Source of the DNA: Anderseniella sp039978075
GTDB taxonomy: Bacteria; Pseudomonadota; Alphaproteobacteria; Rhizobiales; Aestuariivirgaceae
Assembly: GCA_039978075.1 (NCBI GenBank)
Contig: JBDWCA010000014.1
Coordinates: 124,001-188,000 of the forward strand
Direction of reading: 5' to 3'
DNA length: 64,000 bases
The notes beneath the pieces are model-generated. The model made no database searches and was not told the origin of the DNA. It saw only the letters and a program-made list of their open reading frames with translations. How positions within the stretch are numbered: position 1 is the stretch's first letter; every line of letters starts with the position of its first letter. Positions 44,618 through 52,846 of this stretch are shown here, one piece after another. The position numbers and the translations under genes are program-made.

Positions 44618-45322
44618 ATGACCGCTCGCAAACAGGAATTTCTGGACGGCTTCCGGCTGGTTCTGCCCATGCTGGTGGCGCCGATATCGTTTTCCTTCAT
44701 TACCGGTGCCACCAGTGTGCAAAAGGGCCTGTCGGCGTTCGAGGCGACCTTGATGAGTGCCAGTGTGTTTGCCGGCGGCGGCCAGTTGCTGGCCCTTGAA
44801 GTCTGGTATGAGCCGCAAGCCTGGCTGCTGGTCATGCTGGCCGCGATCTCCATCAATGTGCGGTTTGCGCTGCAGGCTGCATCTGTACAGCGAAAGATCA
44901 ATCATTTCACGCCGCTTCAGCGCTGGCTGACGATCGCAAGCCTCACTGATCCGGCGTGGGGGATGAGCGAAGTGCGTCATCTGAGCAGGCAGGTTACGTT
45001 CTGGTTCATTTCAGGCATCACCGTGCCGATCTATCTGATCTGGGTTTTCGGCACGCTCGCCGGTGCGCTGCTGGGCAAACTCATCGATGATCCGGCCAAG
45101 CTTGGACTTGATTTTGGCTTTATCGGTATTTTCATTGCCCTGGCCATGCCGTTCTGGAAACGCACCGGTGCCCTGCCGGTTGCGATTGCAAGCGGTGCTG
45201 TGGCCATCGCAGCCAAGCTTGCAGGATTTGCAGCCTTGTATGTCTTCATTGGCGCGATGGCGGGCGTTGCGATGGCTGGATTTATGGCTCATCGCCAGGC
45301 TAAGCGAGCGCAGACACCATGA
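44618..45322 (+). CDS. azlC: AzlC-type branched-chain amino acid exporter subunit, first copy
   Basis: A 234-residue membrane protein of the AzlC family, the large subunit of a two-part exporter. AzlC wording is present in DGFRLVLPMLVAPISFSFITGATSVQKGLSAFEATLMSASVFAGGGQLLALEVW and INVRFALQAASVQR. It overlaps the small subunit gene by 4 bp (ATGA). Substrate is inferred from family only; AzlCD proteins may export other amino acids. Confidence 0.92.
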   Translation: MTARKQEFLDGFRLVLPMLVAPISFSFITGATSVQKGLSAFEATLMSASVFAGGGQLLALEVWYEPQAWLLVMLAAISINVRFALQAASVQRKINHFTPLQRWLTIASLTDPAWGMSEVRHLSRQVTFWFISGITVPIYLIWVFGTLAGALLGKLIDDPAKLGLDFGFIGIFIALAMPFWKRTGALPVAIASGAVAIAAKLAGFAALYVFIGAMAGVAMAGFMAHRQAKRAQTP

Positions 45323-45621
45323 CGATGGATCCGTATAATCTAACCTTGATCCTGCTGGTTACCCTGGCGACGTTTGCCATGCGGGCAGTTGGCGCCATCG
45401 TCATGGCGCGGGTTGAACTGGGCCCGGTCTCTGCGGCGGCGTTTGAAGCAATGCCGGTGGCCGTGCTCACGGCGGTTATTGCGCCTGCCGTTTTGACCCA
45501 GGGACTGCCGGAAGCGATTGCGGGAGGCATTGCCGTGCTTGTCGGATTGAGAGCCCCCACGGCCGTTGTGATTGTTGTGGCGATGGCTACCGTGGCCGCC
45601 ATGCGACATCTGCTGGGATAA
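45319..45621 (+). CDS. azlD: AzlD-type small subunit, first copy
   Basis: A 100-residue protein with about four short membrane helices: LILLVTLATFAMRAVGAIVMARVEL and the VAVLTAVIAPAVLTQGLPEAIAGGIAVLVGLRAPTAVVIVVAMATVAAMRHLLG end are typical AzlD. It pairs with the preceding azlC. The second azlC starts 6 bp after it. Confidence 0.9.
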   Translation: MTMDPYNLTLILLVTLATFAMRAVGAIVMARVELGPVSAAAFEAMPVAVLTAVIAPAVLTQGLPEAIAGGIAVLVGLRAPTAVVIVVAMATVAAMRHLLG

Positions 45622-45626
45622 GCGCC

Positions 45627-46343
45627 ATGGGGACAAGGATACAGGAGTTCTCGGCAGGGGCAATTGCCATCCTGCCTGTGCTGGTTGCCACGGCTCCCAT
45701 CGCCTTGTTGTTCGGCACTCTGGCTGCGGCAAAGGGATTGTCTGCTTTTGAAGTCTGGTTGATGAGCGCCACTGTCTATGCAGGTGCGTTGCAGTTTGTG
45801 GCCATTGATCAATGGGCTGATCCGGCACCAATTGGCCTGCTGTTGTTTACAGCGCTTGTCGTCAATGTGCGCCATGTTCTGATGGGGGCCAGTATCGGTC
45901 GGGCAATGACGGATTTCAGCAGACCGGCAAAGTATGCTGCTATGTTTGTCCTCACCGACGAAGGCTGGGCCTTTGCCGAGCGCCGTGTGCGTGACGGCAG
46001 CCTGACACCGGCCTATTATTTCGGTATCGGGGTTTCCATGTGGCTCGTCTGGACTTCCGGGTCGCTGTTGGGCGCCATCATCGGCAGCGGGCTTGGCGAT
46101 CCGTCGGCCTACGGTTTCAACTTTGCATTTTCTGCGGTGTTCATCTGCATCCTGGTTGGATTCTGGAGCAATTGGCGTACCGGCGCGGTGCTGGCCGCAA
46201 GCGGGGCAGTCTCGGCGATGGTTTATCTGTTGGTCCCCGGGGCCTGGTACATCATTGCCGGCGCGTTTGCCGGGGTCGGTATGGCTGCAGCGTTACATGC
46301 AGACAGCGATGATCGCAAACCTGATGGGATATTGCCGTCGTGA
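45627..46343 (+). CDS. azlC: AzlC-type exporter subunit, second copy
   Basis: A second, diverged AzlC protein of 238 residues: GAIAILPVLVATAPIALLFGTLAAAKGLSAFEVWLMSATVYAGALQFVAIDQW and VVNVRHVLMGASIGRAMTDF. Shared segments with the first copy (KGLSAFE-x-x-LMSA-x-V-x-AG) show an old duplication, not a recent one. It overlaps the second azlD by ATGA. Confidence 0.92.
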   Translation: MGTRIQEFSAGAIAILPVLVATAPIALLFGTLAAAKGLSAFEVWLMSATVYAGALQFVAIDQWADPAPIGLLLFTALVVNVRHVLMGASIGRAMTDFSRPAKYAAMFVLTDEGWAFAERRVRDGSLTPAYYFGIGVSMWLVWTSGSLLGAIIGSGLGDPSAYGFNFAFSAVFICILVGFWSNWRTGAVLAASGAVSAMVYLLVPGAWYIIAGAFAGVGMAAALHADSDDRKPDGILPS

Positions 46344-46642
46344 GCGTGGACGCGAATACACTGCTGGCCATCTTCGGCATGGCGCTGGCAACCTACCTGA
46401 CCCGTATTGCCGGCCTGTGGCTGTTGCAGATTGCCAATGTCAGGGGCAGGGCGCGCTCGGCGATGGATGCCCTGCCGCCGGCCGTATTGATGGCTGTTAT
46501 TGCGCCGACGGTGCTGGCGACCGGCCTGGCAGAGACGATCGCCGCCGTAATTACAATCATCGCCGCGTTCCGCCTGCCACTGCTGGTGGCGGTTGCAGCA
46601 GGTGTGGTCAGCGTTGTGGTGCTGCGGCTGCTTATCGGCTGA
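46340..46642 (+). CDS. azlD: AzlD-type small subunit, second copy
   Basis: A 100-residue AzlD protein starting GTG at 46340: LLAIFGMALATYLTRIAGLWLLQIANVRGRARSAMDALPPAVLMAVIAPTVLATGL. It completes the second AzlCD pair. Its 3' end overlaps the convergent aminopeptidase gene by 11 bp. Confidence 0.9.
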   Translation: MSVDANTLLAIFGMALATYLTRIAGLWLLQIANVRGRARSAMDALPPAVLMAVIAPTVLATGLAETIAAVITIIAAFRLPLLVAVAAGVVSVVVLRLLIG

Positions 46643-48458
46643 TCGGCGCGCAGGCTGTTTCCAGCCACGCCCTGTCCTCGTCACCGTCCAGCCGTGGTGC
46701 GATTTTTTTCACAACCTGCACATGGTAGTCGTTGAGCCAGGCCAGTTCGGCATCGGTCATGATGGCAGGCTCTACAAGATTGCGGTCTATGGGGGTGAAG
46801 GTCAGTGTCTCAAACCAGTGCATGGGACGCTCGCCGCCATCGATGGTCTTAGCCTCGCGCACCACGAGAAGGTTCTCAATGCGGATGCCGTACTCACCGG
46901 CTTTGTAGTATCCGGGTTCGTTGGACATGATCATGCCCGGTTGCAGTACGGTTCTGTCGGCCTTTGAAAAGCGCTGCGGGCCTTCATGTACCGACAGGTA
47001 GCTGCCGACCCCGTGGCCGGTGCCGTGATCAAAGTCCAGACCTGCCTCCCACAGCGGTGCCCGGGCTATCGGATCAAGTTGGCCGCCTGTTGTGCCTGTT
47101 GGAAATCTTGTGCGGGACAGGTTGATCATGCCGCGCAATACACGGGTGAAACGGTCCTTCATTTCATCTGTCGGCGTGCCGATGATAATCGTGCGGGTGA
47201 TATCAGTGGTGCCGTCCACATACTGCGCGCCGGAATCCACCAGATAAATACGGTCCATTTCCACCGGCAGATTGCTGGTTTCCGATACCCTGTAATGGGG
47301 AATGGCTGCATGTGGTCCGGCGCCTGAAATTGTATCAAACGACAGATCGCGCAGTTCGCCGGTTTGTGTACGCAGGGCTTCCAGTTTCTGTGCCGCAGAT
47401 ATTTCGTCCAGCTTGCCGGCTCGTGCTGTGTCGTTCATCCAGCGCAGAAACCGCGCCATAGGGACACCGTCACGCAGGTGAGCAGCGCGTGCGCCTTCAA
47501 GCTCAGCCCGGTTCTTGGTGGCGCGCGGCAGCGTGCAGGGGCTTTCGTTGTGGATTACGGTGGCGCCGGATGTCTCCAGCGCGCGTTTGAGGGCTTCTGC
47601 TGCCCATGGAAAATCAAGTTCCACCCTGGCTGCTGCTGTACCGAGTGCCTGCAGGACTTCTGTCATCTGCTCAGGCGGCGACAGGCGGACATTGGCCCGG
47701 ACCAGTGCATCGCGGGCATCTTCGTCAATTCTGGCCGGATCCAGAAAAAGGTCTGCCGAGGCATCATCGTGAACAATGGCGAACGCCAGCACAGCAGGCG
47801 TGTGGGGAATATCGCTGCCGCGGATGTTGAAGATCCATGCAACGGCATCTGTCTGGGTCAGAACGCAGGCCGTGGCTTCGCGTTGCTGTAACCCCTCGGC
47901 AACGGAGCGCAATTTGTCTGTTCCCGAAACACCGGCAAACTGCAATGGCTGTTGTATGACCGGTTTGGCAGGCGCTGCTGGCCGGTCCTTCCAGATTGCG
48001 TCAATCGGATTGCTGTCCAGTGCGACCAGCTCCGCACCGGCCTGGCGACATGCCTTATCAAAAAGGTCCGCGTCCCTGACGGTGAGCAGCCACGGGTCAA
48101 ATCCGAGTTTGCCGCCCTTTGATATGTTCTGTCTCACCCAGGCGTGGGGAGATTCGGCCGGCACCTGCAACGCCGTTATGAGATCCAGGTCGATTTGCTC
48201 GCGCACCTGCAGCGTGTAGCGCCCGTCAATGAAGATCGCTGCTGTCGATTTCAGAAACACGGCACTGCCGGCGGAACCGGAAAATCCGGTCAGCCAGTTC
48301 AGGCGGTCGGCACAAGCCGGGACATATTCGCCCTGATATTGATCGGCTCGCGGGACAACAAGACCGTCGATGCCCAGGGCGTCGAACCGGGCCCGAAGGT
48401 CTGCAATGCGTGCTGGTGTGAGGTGGCGCTGATTGGTGTCTGCAAAATCCTGGAACAT
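46632..48458 (-). CDS. aminopeptidase P (Xaa-Pro aminopeptidase), long form
   Basis: A 608-residue M24 metallopeptidase that removes an N-terminal residue before proline. It has two creatinase-type N-domains and a pita-bread catalytic domain with metal ligands in VDSGAQYVDGTTDITRTI (two Asp), HGTGHGVGSYLSVHEGP (His), MIMSNEPGYYKAGEYGIRIENLL (two Glu). The length matches the eukaryote-like long bacterial form. It is a single gene, convergent with the azl genes. Confidence 0.95.
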   Translation of the reverse strand: MFQDFADTNQRHLTPARIADLRARFDALGIDGLVVPRADQYQGEYVPACADRLNWLTGFSGSAGSAVFLKSTAAIFIDGRYTLQVREQIDLDLITALQVPAESPHAWVRQNISKGGKLGFDPWLLTVRDADLFDKACRQAGAELVALDSNPIDAIWKDRPAAPAKPVIQQPLQFAGVSGTDKLRSVAEGLQQREATACVLTQTDAVAWIFNIRGSDIPHTPAVLAFAIVHDDASADLFLDPARIDEDARDALVRANVRLSPPEQMTEVLQALGTAAARVELDFPWAAEALKRALETSGATVIHNESPCTLPRATKNRAELEGARAAHLRDGVPMARFLRWMNDTARAGKLDEISAAQKLEALRTQTGELRDLSFDTISGAGPHAAIPHYRVSETSNLPVEMDRIYLVDSGAQYVDGTTDITRTIIIGTPTDEMKDRFTRVLRGMINLSRTRFPTGTTGGQLDPIARAPLWEAGLDFDHGTGHGVGSYLSVHEGPQRFSKADRTVLQPGMIMSNEPGYYKAGEYGIRIENLLVVREAKTIDGGERPMHWFETLTFTPIDRNLVEPAIMTDAELAWLNDYHVQVVKKIAPRLDGDEDRAWLETACAPISR

Positions 48459-48909
48459 CGCAGCAGACTAACGGAGACTGTGCCTGTCGGCAATGCATTG
48501 CCAGCATTGATTCCGACGCATTAGATATTTGTGCGACGCAATATTATTAAAAATGTGGCGATGCAGTCAGTGCCTTGTTTGCAAGCAAGTGGGCACTTTT
48601 GTCGCACCATTGCGAGGTGAGTTGATTTATTAACTACAGGAAAGGTGATTCAGGTAAACCATTATTTCTTTAAATTATTGATATATAATGATTTTATTGG
48701 ATTTTTTGGAAGTGTTAACGAGCCGTTTATTTCGATATGCACAGCGCGCATATCAGAGATATCAAAACGTCTCTGGTAAAAAATCGTGCACTCAACATAT
48801 ACGGAACGTACGAATTGTGCGGCGCAAAAAAATAGCGTTGCGCAGTAATGTGAACCGCTCCGGATTTGGGACAGAAAAATCCGGGCCTAGTTGAAAATGG
48901 AGAAATGAA
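48459..48909. other. AT-rich 451-bp intergenic region with a hairpin
   Basis: This gap is clearly AT-richer than its surroundings. A hairpin AGTGCC (48569-48574)/GGCACT (48592-48597) with a TTTT tail is embedded in a looser outer pairing (GTGGCGA near 48555 with TCGCAC near 48602). It could be a terminator, a leader or a small RNA. An open frame at 48688-48894 has no coding character. Confidence 0.5.
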
Positions 48910-49119
48910 ATGGTCGTCGTCGTTGCAAACCGTGCAGTCGAAATGCGCGATGGTGCCAGTCTCGACTTTGTTGGGCAGCTGAGCCGCCTCGCGAACAATG
49001 TCAAAACTTACGCACATCGCCGCCGCGTTCAACAGCGTCTTGAAAGTCTGGACGACAGAATGCTTGCAGACATTGGTATCGAGCGTCATGAAATCCAGGC
49101 ACACGTCTGGGGCCGCTAA
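48910..49119 (+). CDS. DUF1127 protein
   Basis: A 69-residue basic protein ending in the DUF1127 (YjiS-like) motif LESLDDRMLADIGIERHEIQ. Members of this family in alphaproteobacteria bind RNA and affect sRNA turnover and phosphate/C1 metabolism. The start ATG 48910 follows AATGGAGAAATGAA, with GGAG spaced suitably. The DUF1127 part is residues 30-62; the N-terminal half is variable. It is monocistronic with a strong terminator. Confidence 0.9.
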   Translation: MVVVVANRAVEMRDGASLDFVGQLSRLANNVKTYAHRRRVQQRLESLDDRMLADIGIERHEIQAHVWGR

Positions 49120-49160
49120 CCGACAAAGCGCTTTCGGCTCTTTTTCAAAATGAGTATCAG

Positions 49161-49193
49161 GAGGGATGGTTCAGGCCATCCCTCTTTGTTTTT
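49161..49193 (+). terminator. strong rho-independent terminator inside the end of prmA
   Basis: GAGGGATGG (49161-49169), loop TTCAGG, CCATCCCTC (49176-49184), then TTTGTTTTT. The downstream half of the stem and the T-run are also the last codons of the convergent prmA gene, which stops at 49171. Confidence 0.85.
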
Positions 49194-50064
49194 GCGCAAG
49201 CGTGAGTGTCGCCCAGTTGTCATCAAGCAGCGTATCGGTAACGCTCAGGCCCTGGGCGAGATAGGCTGCGCGTACCATGCGGACCTGATCATTGGTCAGG
49301 CCGGACAGGATCAGCCTGCCATCTGCGCTGAGCGCCCTGGCAATGGACGGTGCCAGTGACACCAGGGGTCTGGCCAGAATATTCGCCAGTATCAGGTCGT
49401 AGGGGCTGTGTGCGGTGATTGCCGGATGATCGAGCCCGGCCGCAGTGACGCACCGCATCAGGTGAGCGGTGCCATTCAAGCGGGCATTATCCCTGGTGAC
49501 TGTGACGGCATCTTCGTCAATATCACTGGCAATGGCTGTGATGCCGGTCAACTTGCAGGCCGCAATGGCCAGAACACCGGAACCGCACCCCAAATCCAGG
49601 CAGTTTTTCGGTTTGTGAGACTTCAACACCTTCTGAAGGGCAAGCAGGCACCCACGCGTGGTGTTGTGGTGGCCCGTTCCGAAGGCCAGACCGGCGTCGA
49701 TTTCTATATTGATGCTTCCAGCCGGGCGCAGGTGGCGATCATGGTTGCCGTGCACAAACAGACGTCCGGCAACGACCGGTGCCAGACCGGCAAGGCTTTC
49801 GCGCACCCAGTCCTTTTGCGCCATGGCAGCGATGGTCAGCCCGGCATTGTCGAGACCGGCGCGTTGCAGGGCATCTTCAATTTCGGTACTTGCAGGTTCA
49901 TCCACGTAGATAGCCTCAACCCGCCACAGATCCCGGGCCTCGTCGGTCTCAACCATGGAGACCGCAACTGCCTCTGGCCATGGGCATGCTTCCAGCACAT
50001 CTGACAGTTCGGTTGCCGTCTGTCTGGCAAGGCCGGGTGATGAGAGGATGAATTGCTGGCTCAT
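49171..50064 (-). CDS. prmA: ribosomal protein L11 methyltransferase PrmA
   Basis: PrmA trimethylates ribosomal protein L11 with SAM. The SAM fold motif is CLDLGCGSGVLAIAACKL, preceded by the PrmA signature DAGLAFGTGHHNTTRGCL and followed by ILANILARPLVSLAP. It has 297 residues. It shares a 4-bp overlap with the small cytochrome gene upstream, so it belongs to a three-gene operon with that and an FAD monooxygenase. Its last codons form part of a terminator for the opposite strand. Confidence 0.95.
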   Translation of the reverse strand: MSQQFILSSPGLARQTATELSDVLEACPWPEAVAVSMVETDEARDLWRVEAIYVDEPASTEIEDALQRAGLDNAGLTIAAMAQKDWVRESLAGLAPVVAGRLFVHGNHDRHLRPAGSINIEIDAGLAFGTGHHNTTRGCLLALQKVLKSHKPKNCLDLGCGSGVLAIAACKLTGITAIASDIDEDAVTVTRDNARLNGTAHLMRCVTAAGLDHPAITAHSPYDLILANILARPLVSLAPSIARALSADGRLILSGLTNDQVRMVRAAYLAQGLSVTDTLLDDNWATLTLAQKQRGMA

Positions 50065-50432
50065 TTACGAAGTTCCTGCGCGAGTAGGTCGACATAGGCC
50101 ATCAGATGATCCAGGTCGTCAACCGCGATGATAACGGGCGTTATGCCGAGGGGGAATTCAGGTCTGGTGCGGAATTCCCGGATGATCACGAAACTCGGAT
50201 GTGGGCGCAGGGCGTAGAAAACCTCGAACTTGTGCCGCCAGTCCGTCGCCTTGGATTGTATCATCGCCTTGATGGACGGCGATATGCCGATTCCCATATT
50301 GTTCTGGCCGGGGATGACATGGCATCGTCGGCAATGCTCGATGGCGACATCTTCGCCTTTCTTGGCATCGCCAGCATGGCACGTGGCAAAGCCAGCGAAC
50401 AGGAACACAATTGTCAGCGCAGCACGGAGCAT
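50061..50432 (-). CDS. small secreted mono-heme cytochrome c-like protein
   Basis: A 123-residue protein with signal peptide (MLRAALTIVFLFAGFATCHA-G) and one heme site CRRCH close to the mature N-terminus, as in class I cytochromes. A later Met (GIGISPSIKAMIQSK) could be the sixth ligand, but the rest (TDWRHKFEVFYALRPHPSFV) is not typical of a soluble electron carrier. It starts eight bases after the FAD monooxygenase stop. Its link to prmA is likely only transcriptional. Confidence 0.78.
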   Translation of the reverse strand: MLRAALTIVFLFAGFATCHAGDAKKGEDVAIEHCRRCHVIPGQNNMGIGISPSIKAMIQSKATDWRHKFEVFYALRPHPSFVIIREFRTRPEFPLGITPVIIAVDDLDHLMAYVDLLAQELRK

Positions 50433-50440
50433 GAAATCAT

Positions 50441-51544
50441 TTAGCGCCAGGTGACGGGCAAGTCGAGACCTGCAAGCCCCTTCAGCGCCCTTCGTCTTAT
50501 GGGGCCGATTGACATTGCAAGCGGTGCGAGATGCCGGATCACCAGGTTTGTCAGGATCCCGCGTCTTGTCATGCCTCTGGTATTGCCACGGGTCTGACGC
50601 AGCACGGCCTCACCGGCGGCATGCCTGAGGCTTGTGTACTGATCCTGATTTCCCTCCGCCAGCAGGCGCGCCAGTGTGGCGGCGTCGGCCATGCCCAAAT
50701 TCATGCCCATACCGCCGGCCGGAGAATGAATGTGAGCGGCATCTCCTGCCAGATACACACAATCACGCTGATAGGTTTCCACCTGCCGGTAGCTGACGCC
50801 GAACGTCGAGGTCCAGCCGACCTTGCTGATTTTGGCACCATGCGGATAGGCATCCAGCACCTGTTCGCGGTTGCTGACCAGACGGCCAAAACCTTCTCCC
50901 ATGGGGATGAAGCCAACCACTCCGTCATCCAGCAGTTCGACCACGGCTGTATCATACGGCCAGGGCCAGTCAGCCAGCGTGATGTCCGCCAGGCCAAACT
51001 GCTGCGGCTCGCTTTCACCGTCAAAGCTGATACCGGCCTGTTTGCGTACAATCGAACGGGAGCCGTCTGCACCGATGATGGCGCGGGCTTCAAACTGCTG
51101 CTGCTTGCCATCTCTCATCAGTGTCGCCGTTGCCCCGGCCGGGTGGCAGGAGAAGCTCTCCAGGCGGGTGCCGTAGTCCAGTTGGACACCGGTCTCGGCC
51201 AGGGCGTCTGCCAGTATCTGCTCGGTTTGTGACTGGGCCAGCGACAGGATGAAATTGTAGCGATGAGGGATGTCGGACAGCGGGACGGAGAGAATGACGC
51301 GACCTTTTTCATGCACCACTAAATTGCGAACCTTGTGGCCGGCCGCCAGCAGGCGCCCGGTGACGCCGGATGCTTCCAACATGTCCAGTGTCGGTGCGTG
51401 AATGGCAAGAGCCCTGCTTTCCGGGCTGGGGGCAAAATCATCGTCAATGATGTGGACCGGCAGATCACGGCGCGACATCTCCAGCGCGGCGGTCAATCCG
51501 ACCGGGCCGCCGCCAACAATCAGGTATGGATCAATGTTCGTCAT
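50441..51544 (-). CDS. FAD-dependent monooxygenase (UbiH/PHBH class)
   Basis: A 367-residue class A flavoprotein monooxygenase: dinucleotide-binding LIVGGGPVGLTAALEMSRRD near the start, the DG motif IIGADGSRSIVRKQ, and VYLAGDAAHIHSPAGGMGMNLGMADA, which binds FAD ribityl and pyrophosphate. The protein ends with a short Arg-rich amphipathic tail. The start is uncertain: ATG 51544 (MTNIDPYLIVGGG) or ATG 51553. The hydroxylated substrate is not predictable; ubiquinone-type and aromatic substrates are both possible. Confidence 0.9.
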   Translation of the reverse strand: MTNIDPYLIVGGGPVGLTAALEMSRRDLPVHIIDDDFAPSPESRALAIHAPTLDMLEASGVTGRLLAAGHKVRNLVVHEKGRVILSVPLSDIPHRYNFILSLAQSQTEQILADALAETGVQLDYGTRLESFSCHPAGATATLMRDGKQQQFEARAIIGADGSRSIVRKQAGISFDGESEPQQFGLADITLADWPWPYDTAVVELLDDGVVGFIPMGEGFGRLVSNREQVLDAYPHGAKISKVGWTSTFGVSYRQVETYQRDCVYLAGDAAHIHSPAGGMGMNLGMADAATLARLLAEGNQDQYTSLRHAAGEAVLRQTRGNTRGMTRRGILTNLVIRHLAPLAMSIGPIRRRALKGLAGLDLPVTWR

Positions 51545-51676
51545 GAGCTCCATCCTAGAATGACTGAGTGCAATGCTCAAAAATGTATCTTTATGCACAG
51601 ATGCCGCCAAATCGCCTTGAACACCTGCGAGGAATCAGCCGAAGTGAGATGCATATGTGTTGGTGGGGATATTGAC

Positions 51677-52075
51677 ATGGCTACTATGAAAAATCTGATT
51701 TTTGGATTGGTGTTGACCGGCCTGATCGCTGTTCAACCGCTATCGCCTGCTAATGCAGCTGGCACAGAAGGTACTGTCTACGATCCACAGATTCTTGTGC
51801 GGATGAAGTTCAGTGGCAAGCAACTCGCCACGGTCAAGAAGATACTCGACCAGTCCGAGGTGCGTATCGTCAAGGTGTTTGCGAAGTACAAGATAAACCC
51901 CAGGGCAAAGCCGGTTTTTGACCAGTTGCGGGCGGCGTCCACAGAGCTTCAGGCCATCGAGTCGTGGGAGAAAAAAGAGATGAAGCGGGTTCTGAGCAAG
52001 AGCCAGTATGCTGATTATCTCGAGATTCAGCAGGCGACAACCGCCGCAGTGATCAAGGCCACACGCGACGATTGA
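51677..52075 (+). CDS. secreted helical protein, unknown function
   Basis: The start ATG 51677 has GGTGGGG eight bases upstream. A signal peptide (about residues 1-29, ending SPANA-A) precedes a ~100-residue charged, helical mature part (KQLATVKKILDQSEVRIVKVFAKYKINPRAKPVFDQLRAASTELQAIESWEKKEMKRVLSKSQYADYLE). It resembles in style the small periplasmic helical proteins of the Spy/LTXXQ class but lacks the LTxxQ motif. I do not recognise a family. Confidence 0.75.
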   Translation: MATMKNLIFGLVLTGLIAVQPLSPANAAGTEGTVYDPQILVRMKFSGKQLATVKKILDQSEVRIVKVFAKYKINPRAKPVFDQLRAASTELQAIESWEKKEMKRVLSKSQYADYLEIQQATTAAVIKATRDD

Positions 52076-52092
52076 CTGGTTTTCTTGTTTTT

Positions 52093-52113
52093 GTCGAACA
52101 GCTTTACTCGCTG
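52093..52113 (+). repeat. first copy of a 21-bp direct repeat
   Basis: GTCGAACA-G-CTTT-A-CTCGCTG at 52093-52113 recurs with two changes at 52785-52805. The two copies flank the minus-strand secreted-protein gene at 52140-52568, in the same orientation. Confidence 0.6.
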
Positions 52114-52139
52114 ACTGCGTCAGTTCGTGCCGTTCTTGA

Positions 52140-52568
52140 TTAACAAGACGCCCTGAGCGGTACCCAGCGTGAGCCTTTCTTGCCCGAATGGGTGACGACA
52201 GCCCGATACTTTGTGTTGATCGGTGTCTGCACGTTGAACGATTTTGAGTAAGACGCACGATACTCATTCCCGTACTTCTTGGTTTGAACGGTGTAGGGCC
52301 CCGATACCTGACCTTTGTTGCGGACCAGCAGGAACGTGATCTTTCCCTTCTTGTTGGCGCGGAAAAATACCGACAGTTTTGCCAGACCCGGGCAGACATT
52401 GCCGGCAGGCGACTTGATCGCCAGGGTCACGTTCTTGACCTTCATCTTGACTGCGTTGGGATTGTTGACCAGGCCACCGTTTCCGGCATAGGCAGTTGAG
52501 GCGGTGACGGCTGTTGCAAGACCGAGGACGGCGGCAATGCCGGTGTAAATGAGGGTGCGACGGTTCAT
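52140..52568 (-). CDS. secreted protein, unknown function
   Basis: The start ATG 52568 is preceded by AAGGAATAAG; frames open further upstream run through a repeat-like region. A signal peptide (MNRRTLIYTGIAAVLGLATAVTASTAYA-G) precedes a 114-residue basic mature part with beta-strand character and two Cys (NVCPG and RASC-end) that can form one disulphide. It is bounded by direct repeats and palindromes. No family recognised. Confidence 0.72.
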   Translation of the reverse strand: MNRRTLIYTGIAAVLGLATAVTASTAYAGNGGLVNNPNAVKMKVKNVTLAIKSPAGNVCPGLAKLSVFFRANKKGKITFLLVRNKGQVSGPYTVQTKKYGNEYRASYSKSFNVQTPINTKYRAVVTHSGKKGSRWVPLRASC

Positions 52569-52846
52569 TGTTCTTATTCCTTCAAGGGGGGTAGTCCGTT
52601 TAACTTGAAGGCAGGTGTAGCCAACGGGGTTTGAGTGCAGCCTGAATAGCCTGTTCATCTGGGGTTCATTTATGCCGCTCACGCCGGTCTCACTTCGTTC
52701 GACGGCTCCGCTGGGGCGGCCTGACCGGCCGGCGCGCGGTCGCGCTTGCCTCACGGACACGTTGTGTCCGTTCGGAATTTTCTGGTCGAACAACTTTCCT
52801 CGCTGCGCTCGGGTCGTTCTCCGCGCCATATTCTGGAGATGAGTTG
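52569..52846. repeat. palindrome-rich intergenic mosaic
   Basis: Within this 278-bp gap are a perfect hairpin ACGGACAC-GTT-GTGTCCGT (52753-52771), GC-rich palindromic runs around 52700-52740, and the second 21-bp repeat copy GTCGAACAACTTTCCTCGC... at 52785-52805. It looks like an extragenic repeat mosaic and contains no gene. Confidence 0.6.

Noticed and set aside
48688..48894. 68-residue open frame in the AT-rich gap
   Set aside because: No ribosome site, no family look, odd composition for this genome; treated as non-coding.
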